This document shows, in pieces, positions 1 to 5,990 of a stretch of DNA of 6,295 bases. Source of the stretch: Deltaproteobacteria bacterium (GTDB taxonomy: Bacteria; Desulfobacterota; SM23-61); assembly GCA_029857975.1 (NCBI GenBank), contig JAOUFX010000195.1:1-6295 (forward strand), given 5' to 3'. Numbering within the stretch: the stretch's first letter is position 1; each line of letters starts with the position of its first letter. A model generated the notes under the pieces. It worked only from the letters and a program-made list of their open reading frames with translations. It was not told the DNA's origin and searched no databases. Position numbers and translations under genes: made by a program.

Positions 1-99
1 GGTTTGAAAGTGAAACCCTCGGATATGCCCGTAGGACATTCTATCCCCATGCATCCCGGAGCGGAAAAGTATTACCGGGATCGCGGCCTGCTCAAATAA
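1..99 (+). CDS. TAXI-family TRAP transporter solute-binding protein, C-terminal fragment
   Basis: Only the last 32 codons and a TAA stop are in the window; the gene begins upstream of base 1. The tail reads GLKVKPSDMPVGHS and continues into HPGAEKYYRDRGLLK. A His-Pro-Gly-Ala motif followed by a Lys-Tyr-Tyr and a short basic/hydrophobic end is typical of the C-terminus of TAXI (TRAP-associated extracytoplasmic immunogenic) binding proteins. In this family the protein sits in the periplasm, captures the solute and delivers it to the fused permease. The permease gene follows after 149 bases on the same strand, the usual order for TAXI systems, and this is strong supporting context. The substrate cannot be read from this fragment. 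TAXI identity is likely, but it rests on a short tail plus the neighbour. Confidence 0.75.
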   Translation, partial: GLKVKPSDMPVGHSIPMHPGAEKYYRDRGLLK

Positions 100-248
100 A
101 AAAAAGAGGGCGAAGAGGGCCTTCGTAAATCCGATCTGCCCCAGGGGGAAGATTTCTTCCTGCGGCAGGTCCCGTCCCTTAATCCGGTGGAAAACTTCTG
201 CGCCCCAATAGAGATTAAACGGATAGGATCCTACGAATAAGGGCGAAG

Positions 249-2483
249 ATGGAAAAAAATCCAAAAGATCCAGAAATCATCGGAGAAAAATCCATTACGA
301 ATTTCCTGGCGGCAGGAAAGGGGCTTTCTTCCCGTCTGGTTTTAGGGACCCTAATCGGAGGATTGGGGGTCATGCTGGCTCTTTTCCACTTGGCCACTTC
401 CACCTTTGGCCAGGCGGACGCCCGCGTGCACGGAGGAACGCATCTCTGTATCGTGTTAGCTCTTGTCTTTCTCGTTTACCCCCTGAAAAGAAAATCCTTT
501 ATGGATAAACTGAATGTTTATTTCATCGTGGATCTTCTATTTTTTCTAGCCAGCATTGCGGGTTCCATCTATGCCTGCTGGGATACGGGCGCAATGGAGA
601 TGCGCACCGGCATGCCTAACGACTGGGATGTCATCTTCGGGACGATCCTGATCTTTTTGGTCCTGGAAGCTGGCCGGAGGACCATGGGTTGGCCCATTGT
701 CTTGGTGGCCCTGTTTTTCTTGCTCAACGTCCTCTTTGCTCCTTACTATCCGGGGATCTTCAATGGCCCAGCCTTTCCGTGGGAAACGGCGATCGATATT
801 ATTTTCCTCCAGAACAATGGAATTTTCGGGTTACCCATTCAAGTGATGTCCTTTTATATTATTCTCTTCATGTATTTTGGGGCCTTTCTGATGCAGTCGA
901 AAGCGGGAGAATTCTTCATCGACTTGGCTCTGGCTCTGGCTGGGCGCGCAGCCGGAGGACCCGCCAAGGTGGCCGTGATTTCGTCAGGTTTTTTTGGTTC
1001 GATTTCCGGCAGTGCGGTGGCTAATGTTTTGGGAACGGGTTCTTTCACCATCCCCATGATGAAGCGGATCGGCTATCCTCCCAATTACGCCGGGGCCGTA
1101 GAAGCCTGCGCCTCCACCGGCGGGATGATCATGCCACCGGTGATGGGAGCAACCGCCTTCCTGATCGCTGAATTCTTAGGGATTCCTTACTGGTCAGTCT
1201 GCGTGGCCGCCTTCATTCCGGCCTGCTTATACTTCTTCTCCGTCTTCATGATGGTCCATTTCGAGGCCCGAAAACTCGGTTTGAAGCCCATGGCAGCGGG
1301 CACCATACCACGGCTGAAAGAGGTACTCCTATCGAGAGGATACACGTTAATCTCTATGGTGGTAATGGTTGTACTCTTCGCCCAGGGTTACAGTGTTGTC
1401 TGGGCTTGCCTTGCCGGACTCCTTTCTATTATCGCCTTAAGTTTTATCAAAAAAGATACGCGCATGACCCCGGGGCATTTTATCGATGCTTTGGTAAATG
1501 GATCACGGTCAGCCTTAATGATCGCCTCGGCTTGCGCCGTGTGTGGAATCATTATCGGTTGCATTTTCATAACCGGAGTGGGACAACGCTTCACTTACCT
1601 TGTCCTCACAGCCTCTCACGGGTATTTGTGGTTGGCTCTTCTCTTAACCGCCATGGCCTCCTATGTCTTGGGAATGGGGATGCCGCCGGCCGCGGTTTAC
1701 TTGACCCTGGCCATTCTGGTGATCCCGGCCTTAATCAAATTAGGGATCGCCACAATGGCTTCCCACATGTTCGCCTTTTATTTCGGCTCTATTGCCGCCA
1801 TCACTCCTCCGGTGGCCATGGCCGCCTTTGCGGGCGCAGCCATCTCTGGAGGAGAGCCGACCCGGACGGGCTTTTTAGCCATGCGTATCGGAATTGCCTC
1901 TTACATAATACCTTTCATGTTTGTTTACTCTCCTGTGCTCCTTTTCGAAGGTTCCTATGCCGAAATTCTCCTCGCCCTCTTCACGGCAATTTTAGGAGTC
2001 ATCTGCTTGGCCGGAGCGATGGAAGGCTGGCTTATGCGGGAATGTAATTTCCTCCAAAGAGGATGCTTACTCGCTGCGGCCCTCTCGCTGATCAATCCCG
2101 GGGTGGTAACCGATTTGGTGGGGCTGATTCTTTTTAGCTCCGTGATCTTTGTGCAAAGGGGTTGGAAAAAAGCGTCGCCAATAGCTGCCTCCATCACCAT
2201 GGATAGAATCCCCAACGGACCTTCAGCAATCATGTCCGTCCCTCCATTTCAGGAAGGGATACCCGAAGGGCATCCCGGCTCATCCTCTTCATTGCCAAAG
2301 GGAGCATCTCCATCATGGAAGGAATGGATTTTCTTTATATTAGCCGTCGGATTAACCTTCTGGATAACCTATCGGGGTATGCATTTCACCCGCTTTTGGC
2401 TTTTTTTGGTCATTCTGTCCGGTTGTTCTTTTGCCTTGATTATTGTTTATTGTTTCTTGATGAGCAAAAAATATTCTTCATAG
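249..2483 (+). CDS. TRAP transporter fused permease (DctQM type, TAXI-associated) with C-terminal extension
   Basis: A 744-residue polytopic inner-membrane protein, the permease of a sodium- or proton-driven TRAP importer partnered by the TAXI binding protein just upstream. The small DctQ-like part occupies roughly residues 30-165 (about four hydrophobic segments). The large DctM-like part spans about 185-640. Its hallmarks are the Gly/Ser-rich stretch 249-265 (FFGSISGSAVANV), then EACASTGGMIMPPVMG at 285-300. The second inverted half has GMGMPPAAVYL at 475-485 and SIAAITPPVAMAAFAGAAISGG at 514-535, with each half carrying a discontinuous helix motif. The known family is usually about 620-680 residues without extra domains. 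Here a polar Pro/Ser/Gly-rich linker (about 641-690) leads to two further hydrophobic helices (about 691-708 and 715-737). The ATG at 249 has only a weak purine-rich site (AAGGGCGAAG) before it. No other ATG, GTG or TTG start lies between it and the in-frame TAA at 216. The substrate is unknown. Confidence 0.93.
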   Translation: MEKNPKDPEIIGEKSITNFLAAGKGLSSRLVLGTLIGGLGVMLALFHLATSTFGQADARVHGGTHLCIVLALVFLVYPLKRKSFMDKLNVYFIVDLLFFLASIAGSIYACWDTGAMEMRTGMPNDWDVIFGTILIFLVLEAGRRTMGWPIVLVALFFLLNVLFAPYYPGIFNGPAFPWETAIDIIFLQNNGIFGLPIQVMSFYIILFMYFGAFLMQSKAGEFFIDLALALAGRAAGGPAKVAVISSGFFGSISGSAVANVLGTGSFTIPMMKRIGYPPNYAGAVEACASTGGMIMPPVMGATAFLIAEFLGIPYWSVCVAAFIPACLYFFSVFMMVHFEARKLGLKPMAAGTIPRLKEVLLSRGYTLISMVVMVVLFAQGYSVVWACLAGLLSIIALSFIKKDTRMTPGHFIDALVNGSRSALMIASACAVCGIIIGCIFITGVGQRFTYLVLTASHGYLWLALLLTAMASYVLGMGMPPAAVYLTLAILVIPALIKLGIATMASHMFAFYFGSIAAITPPVAMAAFAGAAISGGEPTRTGFLAMRIGIASYIIPFMFVYSPVLLFEGSYAEILLALFTAILGVICLAGAMEGWLMRECNFLQRGCLLAAALSLINPGVVTDLVGLILFSSVIFVQRGWKKASPIAASITMDRIPNGPSAIMSVPPFQEGIPEGHPGSSSSLPKGASPSWKEWIFFILAVGLTFWITYRGMHFTRFWLFLVILSGCSFALIIVYCFLMSKKYSS

Positions 2484-2510
2484 GGCAAAGAAAGGCGCAA
2501 TCTTTTACCT

Positions 2511-2539
2511 ACCGCTCCCTGCTTGAGGAAGCGAGCGGT
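2511..2539. other. Hairpin downstream of the permease gene
   Basis: ACCGCTC at 2511-2517 pairs perfectly with GAGCGGT at 2533-2539. Inside it GCTT (2521-2524) pairs with AAGC (2529-2532) around a GAGG loop, leaving a three-base bulge on the 5' side. It begins 28 bases after the permease stop. No T-tract follows, so it is not a convincing intrinsic terminator. It could instead protect the 3' end of the transporter mRNA or be a processing site. The rest of the gap to 2704 shows no gene that I recognise. Confidence 0.4.
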
Positions 2540-2704
2540 GGATGATTTCCAGGCAGCTCAGGTAGCCAAAGAATAAGGAATGGCTGCAATCGTGATCAAA
2601 AGCCACTAAGAATCCGCCGTGAGCCGGGCTTACTATTAAGGCAACGGGATCCGGGCGTTGATGAAGATCGTGGAAGAAGAAAAAGCTAAAAAAAGGAGAG
2701 ACCT

Positions 2705-3745
2705 ATGTTGGCTTTTGTGAAGAAGGAAGCGGGTTTCGGGGGTGAAATTCTGGGATGGCCAGAACCAAAAATCCAGAACCCCAATGAAGTTCTGATTGAA
2801 ATAAAAGCCTGCGGGATCTGCGGGAGTGATGTCCATTTTTACGAATGGCCAGAAGAAATGAACGCCCAGCTATTAAAGGCCCTGACCTTTCCCCGGGTTT
2901 TGGGCCACGAGGCCGCAGGGGTCCTGATAGAGGTTGGCCGGGAGGTCGAGGATTTCAAGGTTGGGGACCGGGTCGTTTGCGAAACTTGGGGCGGATGCGG
3001 TCTTTGTTACTACTGCCGCCTGGGAAGGTTTAATCATTGCCTGTACCAAAAACGAATCGGCCAGAAGGCGGATGGGGGCATGGCCAAATATATGGTGGTT
3101 CCCTCCCTCAGCCTTTATAAAATTCCCGAAACCCTTTCCTACAATGAGGGGGCCGTGGTCGAGCCTTTAGGGGTTGCCCTGCATGCTTTCGAACGCTCCC
3201 ATATCAAGCCCGGCGATGACCTGGTCATCATCGGCCCCGGGCCCATCGGACTTCTCGGCGCTATTCTCGCCCAGGCCATGGGCGTGGGAAAATTGTTCGT
3301 TTTAGGCTTAGACGTTGACCAGGACCGGCTCAAAGTAGCGTCATCTCTGGGAGCCCAGGCCCTGGTTGTGAAGCGGGATCCTTACCAGGAAATGATCCTT
3401 CAAGCCACGGATGGCAGAGGGGTAGATGCGGTTTTAGACACCAGCGGGGCAAGAGACTCCATTCCCATGGCCTTAAAGCTGATCAAACAGGGAGGAGAAA
3501 TTTTGGAGATCGGCATTGGGCCCACTTTTCCCTTTGATTATGTTGAGCTGGTCCGAAAGGAAGCCATTCTGATCGGCTCCTATCGCCGGCTTCCCTCCAC
3601 CTGGATGCGGGCCATCAACTTAATCGCCACGAAAAAAGTGGATGTCGGCCCGGTGATCACTCACCTTCTCCCGTTGGAGAAAACCAAGGAGGGGTTTGAG
3701 GCGTTGATTCACCGGAAAGGATTAAAGGTCATCCTGAACCCTTAG
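2705..3745 (+). CDS. Zinc-dependent MDR dehydrogenase (alcohol/polyol/threonine dehydrogenase-like)
   Basis: A 346-residue cytoplasmic oxidoreductase of the medium-chain superfamily, normal length for the sorbitol/threonine dehydrogenase group. The GroES-like catalytic domain comes first. KACGICGSDVH (35-44) supplies catalytic zinc ligand Cys39 and the Ser/His proton relay, GHEAAG gives His68 and Glu69, and VVEPLGVALHA gives Glu153. The structural-zinc lobe is complete, with Cys98, Cys101, Cys104 and Cys112. The Rossmann domain starts with GPGPIG at 177-182. Asp203 aligns with the aspartate that selects NAD+ in threonine dehydrogenases, so NAD(H) use is expected. The start is supported by AGGAG at 2694-2698, six bases before the ATG. 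It would interconvert a secondary alcohol and a ketone, and the exact substrate cannot be told. Its position downstream of a TRAP importer suggests a role in catabolism of an imported hydroxylated compound (inference). The 221-base gap means an own promoter is possible; I could not identify one. Confidence 0.93.
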   Translation: MLAFVKKEAGFGGEILGWPEPKIQNPNEVLIEIKACGICGSDVHFYEWPEEMNAQLLKALTFPRVLGHEAAGVLIEVGREVEDFKVGDRVVCETWGGCGLCYYCRLGRFNHCLYQKRIGQKADGGMAKYMVVPSLSLYKIPETLSYNEGAVVEPLGVALHAFERSHIKPGDDLVIIGPGPIGLLGAILAQAMGVGKLFVLGLDVDQDRLKVASSLGAQALVVKRDPYQEMILQATDGRGVDAVLDTSGARDSIPMALKLIKQGGEILEIGIGPTFPFDYVELVRKEAILIGSYRRLPSTWMRAINLIATKKVDVGPVITHLLPLEKTKEGFEALIHRKGLKVILNP

Positions 3746-3918
3746 AAGGACGCGGCAAACGATAAATTGGATAAGTGCCAATCTATCTCCAAGGAATCTG
3801 AAGGATGCCCTGCCAGCTCCATTTTGAGTTAAACAAGCAAAGCCCCGGCCCAGCACCTCAATTGAGAGTTAGCCCTGGTGCTATGCAACCCGGCCGATGC
3901 TTCCAGCGCGTTCCGCCA

Positions 3919-3958
3919 TGGCCACCAGGCCTTAACAAAGGTGGTCACGATATTTTTT
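3919..3958 (+). terminator. Probable intrinsic terminator between the MDR and SDR genes
   Basis: TGGCCACC at 3919-3926 pairs with GGTGGTCA at 3940-3947 (eight pairs, one G-U) across a 13-base loop. CGATA and six T residues (3953-3958) follow. The T-tract starts five bases after the stem and the loop is rather long, so efficiency is uncertain. It lies about 175 bases after the MDR stop and about 50 bases before the SDR start, which suggests separate transcription of the SDR. Farther upstream, AGCACC (3852-3857) and GGTGCT (3877-3882) form another six-pair stem in the same gap. No clear promoter could be defined in 3959-4000, although that stretch is AT-rich. Confidence 0.5.
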
Positions 3959-4011
3959 CAAAACGCTAAATTGATACGAAAAAACAAAATACTATGGAAG
4001 GGAGATAAACA

Positions 4012-4815
4012 ATGGGTATGCAAGGGAAAGTCTCGTTAGTAACTGGAGCGGCCAGAGGGATTGGCCGGGCCATCGCTCTTCTGTTAGCGGAGCATGGCTC
4101 CCATGTAGTCGTCAATGATCTTCTTGAAAAAGAAGGAACTGCAACTGTCCAAGCCATCCAAAAATTGGGGGTTAAAGCGCTTTGGGCCAAAGCAGATATT
4201 TCCAATGAGCAAGAAGTTAAAAGAATGTTTGCTGAGGTTTTTAAACATTTTGACCAAGTGGACATTTTGGTAAACAACGCCGGAGTGGGGAGTCCTCTGA
4301 TGGTGGAGGATATGCCGTATGAGGTGTGGCGACGCGTGATTGACACCAACCTGAATGCGGCCTTCATTTGTTGCAAAGAAGTCATCCCCAGAATGCAAAA
4401 GCATAGATATGGACGAATTATTAACATCTCTTCGGTGGCGGCCAAAAAAATCAGCTACCATGGGAGTGCTGCGTACACCGCAGCCAAGGCAGGGTTGTTA
4501 GGGTTTACCAGACATCTGGCCTATGAATTAGCCCCCTATGGGATAACCGTAAACGCCATCTGTCCCGGCGGAACCTTAACGCCCCGTATCCGAGAAAGGG
4601 TTACTCAGGAAGAAATGGAAGAAGAAATTAAGAGGTTCCCCATAGGACGATGGGCCTTGCCTGAGGATCAGGCCAAGGCGGTTCTGTTTCTCGTATCCGA
4701 CCAGGCCGAGATCATCACCGGACAAGCCCTTGATGTGGACGGGGGAGAACTCTTAGCCTGGATGGATTTTGAAACCTATCAAAAATGGCGTAAAAGGTTT
4801 GTAGGTAAAGGCTGA
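4012..4815 (+). CDS. SDR-family NAD(P)-dependent oxidoreductase (FabG-like)
   Basis: A 267-residue classical short-chain dehydrogenase, expected to be a soluble cytoplasmic oligomer that interconverts a hydroxyl and a keto group. The cofactor motif TGAARGIG is at 11-18. Asp36, at the end of the second strand (VVVND), favours NAD(H) over NADP(H). Asp62 (AD-I) contacts the adenine, and NNAG is at 88-91. The catalytic tetrad is Asn113, Ser141, Tyr155 (YTAAK) and Lys159. PGG at 185-187 and the C-terminal GQALDVDGG (237-245) complete the fold. The Ser-Tyr spacing is 14, one more than in E. coli FabG. The start at 4012 is set by AAGGGAG at 3998-4004, seven bases away; a second ATG at 4018 is less well placed. 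Many such proteins are labelled 3-oxoacyl-ACP reductase, but fatty-acid synthesis is not indicated here because no fab genes are nearby. Catabolic oxidation alongside the MDR enzyme is a guess from context. Confidence 0.92.
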   Translation: MGMQGKVSLVTGAARGIGRAIALLLAEHGSHVVVNDLLEKEGTATVQAIQKLGVKALWAKADISNEQEVKRMFAEVFKHFDQVDILVNNAGVGSPLMVEDMPYEVWRRVIDTNLNAAFICCKEVIPRMQKHRYGRIINISSVAAKKISYHGSAAYTAAKAGLLGFTRHLAYELAPYGITVNAICPGGTLTPRIRERVTQEEMEEEIKRFPIGRWALPEDQAKAVLFLVSDQAEIITGQALDVDGGELLAWMDFETYQKWRKRFVGKG

Positions 4816-4827
4816 AAATCATCCTCT

Positions 4828-4851
4828 GGAAAAGGTTGATCATTCTTTTCC
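4828..4851. other. Short hairpin after the SDR gene
   Basis: GGAAAAG at 4828-4834 pairs perfectly with CTTTTCC at 4845-4851 around a ten-base loop, 12 bases after the SDR stop. The T residues lie inside the 3' arm and the following sequence is mixed (TCTGTCCTCGAGG), so it is not a standard terminator. It may weakly separate the SDR and SUMF1 transcripts. Confidence 0.25.
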
Positions 4852-4913
4852 TCTGTCCTCGAGGGAGTTGCCCAAGGCGAGGAAGGATCAATTTCTGAGA
4901 GATATTAGGTGCT

Positions 4914-4917
4914 GGAG
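4914..4917 (+). promoter_or_regulatory. Ribosome binding site that fixes the SUMF1 gene start
   Basis: GGAG lies seven bases before the ATG at 4925. An in-frame TTG at 4868 would add 19 charged residues in front of the hydrophobic leader and bury the signal peptide. The ATG at 4925 places a Met-Lys-Arg n-region directly before the hydrophobic core, so it is the better start. Confidence 0.75.
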
Positions 4918-4924
4918 AAATTGG

Positions 4925-5698
4925 ATGAAGAGGATAACCGTATGGATCTTCATTTTTTTCCTCAGCGCATTACCCCGCGGCAGCGCCGAGGTAAGGAATA
5001 AAGAATTTAAGGATTCTCTTACCGGCATGGAGTTTGTTTTTGTCGCAGGCGGGTGTTACCCCATGGGAGACAATTTTGGGAATGGCAATGCCGATGAAGA
5101 GCCGGTGCACAAGGTATGTTTAAGTGATTTTTTCATCGGGAAGTATGAGGTAACCCAGGGGCAGTGGGAAAAAGTCATGGGGAACAATCCATCCCGTTTT
5201 GGAAAAGGAAGGAAATATCCCGTTGAATACCTGAGTTGGTATGAAGTCCAGGAGTTTATTCGAAAGTTAAATCAAAAGACAGGAATGAATTACCGTCTCC
5301 CTACCGAGGCAGAATGGGAATACGCGGCGCGCAGCCGAGGAAAGAAAGAAAAGTGGGCCGGGACCAGCAAGGCGTCGAACCTTCATGAGTTTGCCTGGTA
5401 TGATAAGAATTCCGACGCGCAAAGCCATCCGGTGGGACAGAAAAAACCTAATGATCTCGGATTGTTCGATATGTCAGGGAATGTCTGGGAATGGATAGCG
5501 GACTGGTATGATCCCGATTATTATAAAACAAGTCCCAGGAGCGATCCGCAAGGTCCGGATCGCTCCTGGGATAATAGCAAGGTTCTCCGAGGAGGCTCAG
5601 GGATTAGCATGCCCGGGCACGTACGCGCCTCACTTCGGGCTCAGGGTGTTCCGACGGTCAGGGGCAACATTGGATTTCGCCTAGTTTTCTTCCCCTGA
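4925..5698 (+). CDS. Exported SUMF1/FGE-fold domain protein lacking the catalytic cysteines
   Basis: From the ATG at 4925 this is a 257-residue protein. Residues 1-21 form a Sec signal peptide: MKR, a hydrophobic core (about 4-15), then PRGSA with likely cleavage before Glu22. There is no lipobox, so a soluble periplasmic or secreted protein is expected. The rest is one FGE-sulfatase (SUMF1) domain. FVFVAGGCYPMG (37-48) is followed by DEEPVHKV (57-64), YEVTQGQW (74-81), RLPTEAEWEYA (124-134), GNVWEW (185-190), RGGS (222-225) and a terminal GFRLVF. True formylglycine-generating enzymes carry two copper-binding, redox-active cysteines just after RGGS. Here residues 226-240 contain none, and the only mature cysteines are Cys44 and Cys65. 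It is therefore unlikely to convert sulfatase cysteines, and a binding or structural role is more plausible. No sulfatase or partner gene is visible nearby. The codons for residues 203-216 lie in a perfect inverted repeat. Confidence 0.9.
   Translation: MKRITVWIFIFFLSALPRGSAEVRNKEFKDSLTGMEFVFVAGGCYPMGDNFGNGNADEEPVHKVCLSDFFIGKYEVTQGQWEKVMGNNPSRFGKGRKYPVEYLSWYEVQEFIRKLNQKTGMNYRLPTEAEWEYAARSRGKKEKWAGTSKASNLHEFAWYDKNSDAQSHPVGQKKPNDLGLFDMSGNVWEWIADWYDPDYYKTSPRSDPQGPDRSWDNSKVLRGGSGISMPGHVRASLRAQGVPTVRGNIGFRLVFFP
5533..5571. repeat. Perfect 16-bp inverted repeat inside the SUMF1-domain gene
   Basis: The left arm TCCCAGGAGCGATCCG (5533-5548) is the exact reverse complement of the right arm CGGATCGCTCCTGGGA (5556-5571), with a seven-base spacer, CAAGGTC. 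It encodes residues 203-216, a surface loop just before the conserved VLRGGS segment. There is no T-tract after it, so it is not an intrinsic terminator. In mRNA it would form a very stable hairpin in the last quarter of the gene. Confidence 0.95.
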
Positions 5699-5710
5699 TA
5701 CTTACTTTCT

Positions 5711-5767
5711 GAACTTCATTTTTCACTAGCAGGTAATTTTGTTGAAGTTCTAATTCTTTGCAACTTC
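5711..5767. other. Three-segment repeat able to form alternative hairpins
   Basis: GAACTTCA (5711-5718) is the perfect reverse complement of TGAAGTTC (5743-5750). The middle segment also contains GAAGTT (5744-5749), which pairs with AACTTC (5762-5767). The two pairings are mutually exclusive. The element begins 13 bases after the SUMF1 stop and could be a weak 3'-end structure of that transcript. The surrounding sequence 5768-5866 is AT-rich and shows no gene. Confidence 0.35.
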
Positions 5768-5866
5768 TTTAGGTTAGCCCAATTAAAGAATCCGTTAAGA
5801 GGGCTTTACCTTGGGGAGCTTTATTCCGACGATCTTTTACGGCCCATTTTTTCCTATATTTTTTTA

Positions 5867-5895
5867 TTGACATCTTTTGCGGGCAAAGGTAGTAT
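5867..5895 (+). promoter_or_regulatory. Sigma70-type promoter for the cold-shock gene or a leader RNA
   Basis: A consensus -35 box TTGACA (5867-5872) is followed by a 17-base spacer and a -10 box TAGTAT (5890-5895, four of six consensus bases). A T-rich stretch (about 5846-5866) just upstream resembles an UP element. Transcription would begin near 5902, giving a leader of about 140 bases before the cold-shock start codon. It is the best promoter-like sequence I found in the window. Confidence 0.75.
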
Positions 5896-5939
5896 TTATT
5901 TGGATGAGTCGGATGGTAGTTTTGGGAAACATATAAGAT

Positions 5940-5981
5940 GGCCATTGGGAGTGTTGTTTATGATTCTCAATGGCCTTTTTT
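5940..5981 (+). terminator. Intrinsic terminator within the cold-shock gene leader
   Basis: GGCCATTGGGAGT (5940-5952) pairs with ATTCTCAATGGCC (5963-5975). That makes a 13-pair stem with two G-U pairs and a ten-base loop, followed directly by six T residues (5976-5981). It lies about 40 bases after the predicted transcription start and 63 bases before the cold-shock ATG. Read-through must therefore occur for that promoter to serve the gene. A competing stem exists: TGGCC (5971-5975) can pair with GGCCA (5985-5989), which would use part of the 3' arm of the terminator. Confidence 0.8.
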
Positions 5982-5990
5982 GTTGGCCAG

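Noticed and set aside
224..233. A perfect 10-bp palindrome TAGGATCCTA just before the permease start
   Set aside because: About six such palindromes are expected by chance in a window of this size, and nothing else marks it as an operator.
1406..2047. A 213-residue + strand open frame inside the permease gene
   Set aside because: It is a frame-shifted shadow rich in Arg, His, Cys and Leu, without a ribosome site, and it overlaps conserved DctM helices in the true frame.
3972..3995. TTGATA and TACTAT as promoter boxes in front of the SDR gene
   Set aside because: The spacer is only about 13 bases, too short for a sigma70 promoter.
3966..4461. Two long antisense open frames (159 and 125 residues) opposite the SDR gene
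   Set aside because: They mirror the SDR codons, have low-complexity or unlikely composition, match no family I know, and the + strand protein has every SDR motif.
4868..4924. A TTG start that would lengthen the SUMF1 protein by 19 residues
   Set aside because: It puts charged residues before the signal peptide and lacks the well-spaced GGAG that precedes the ATG at 4925.
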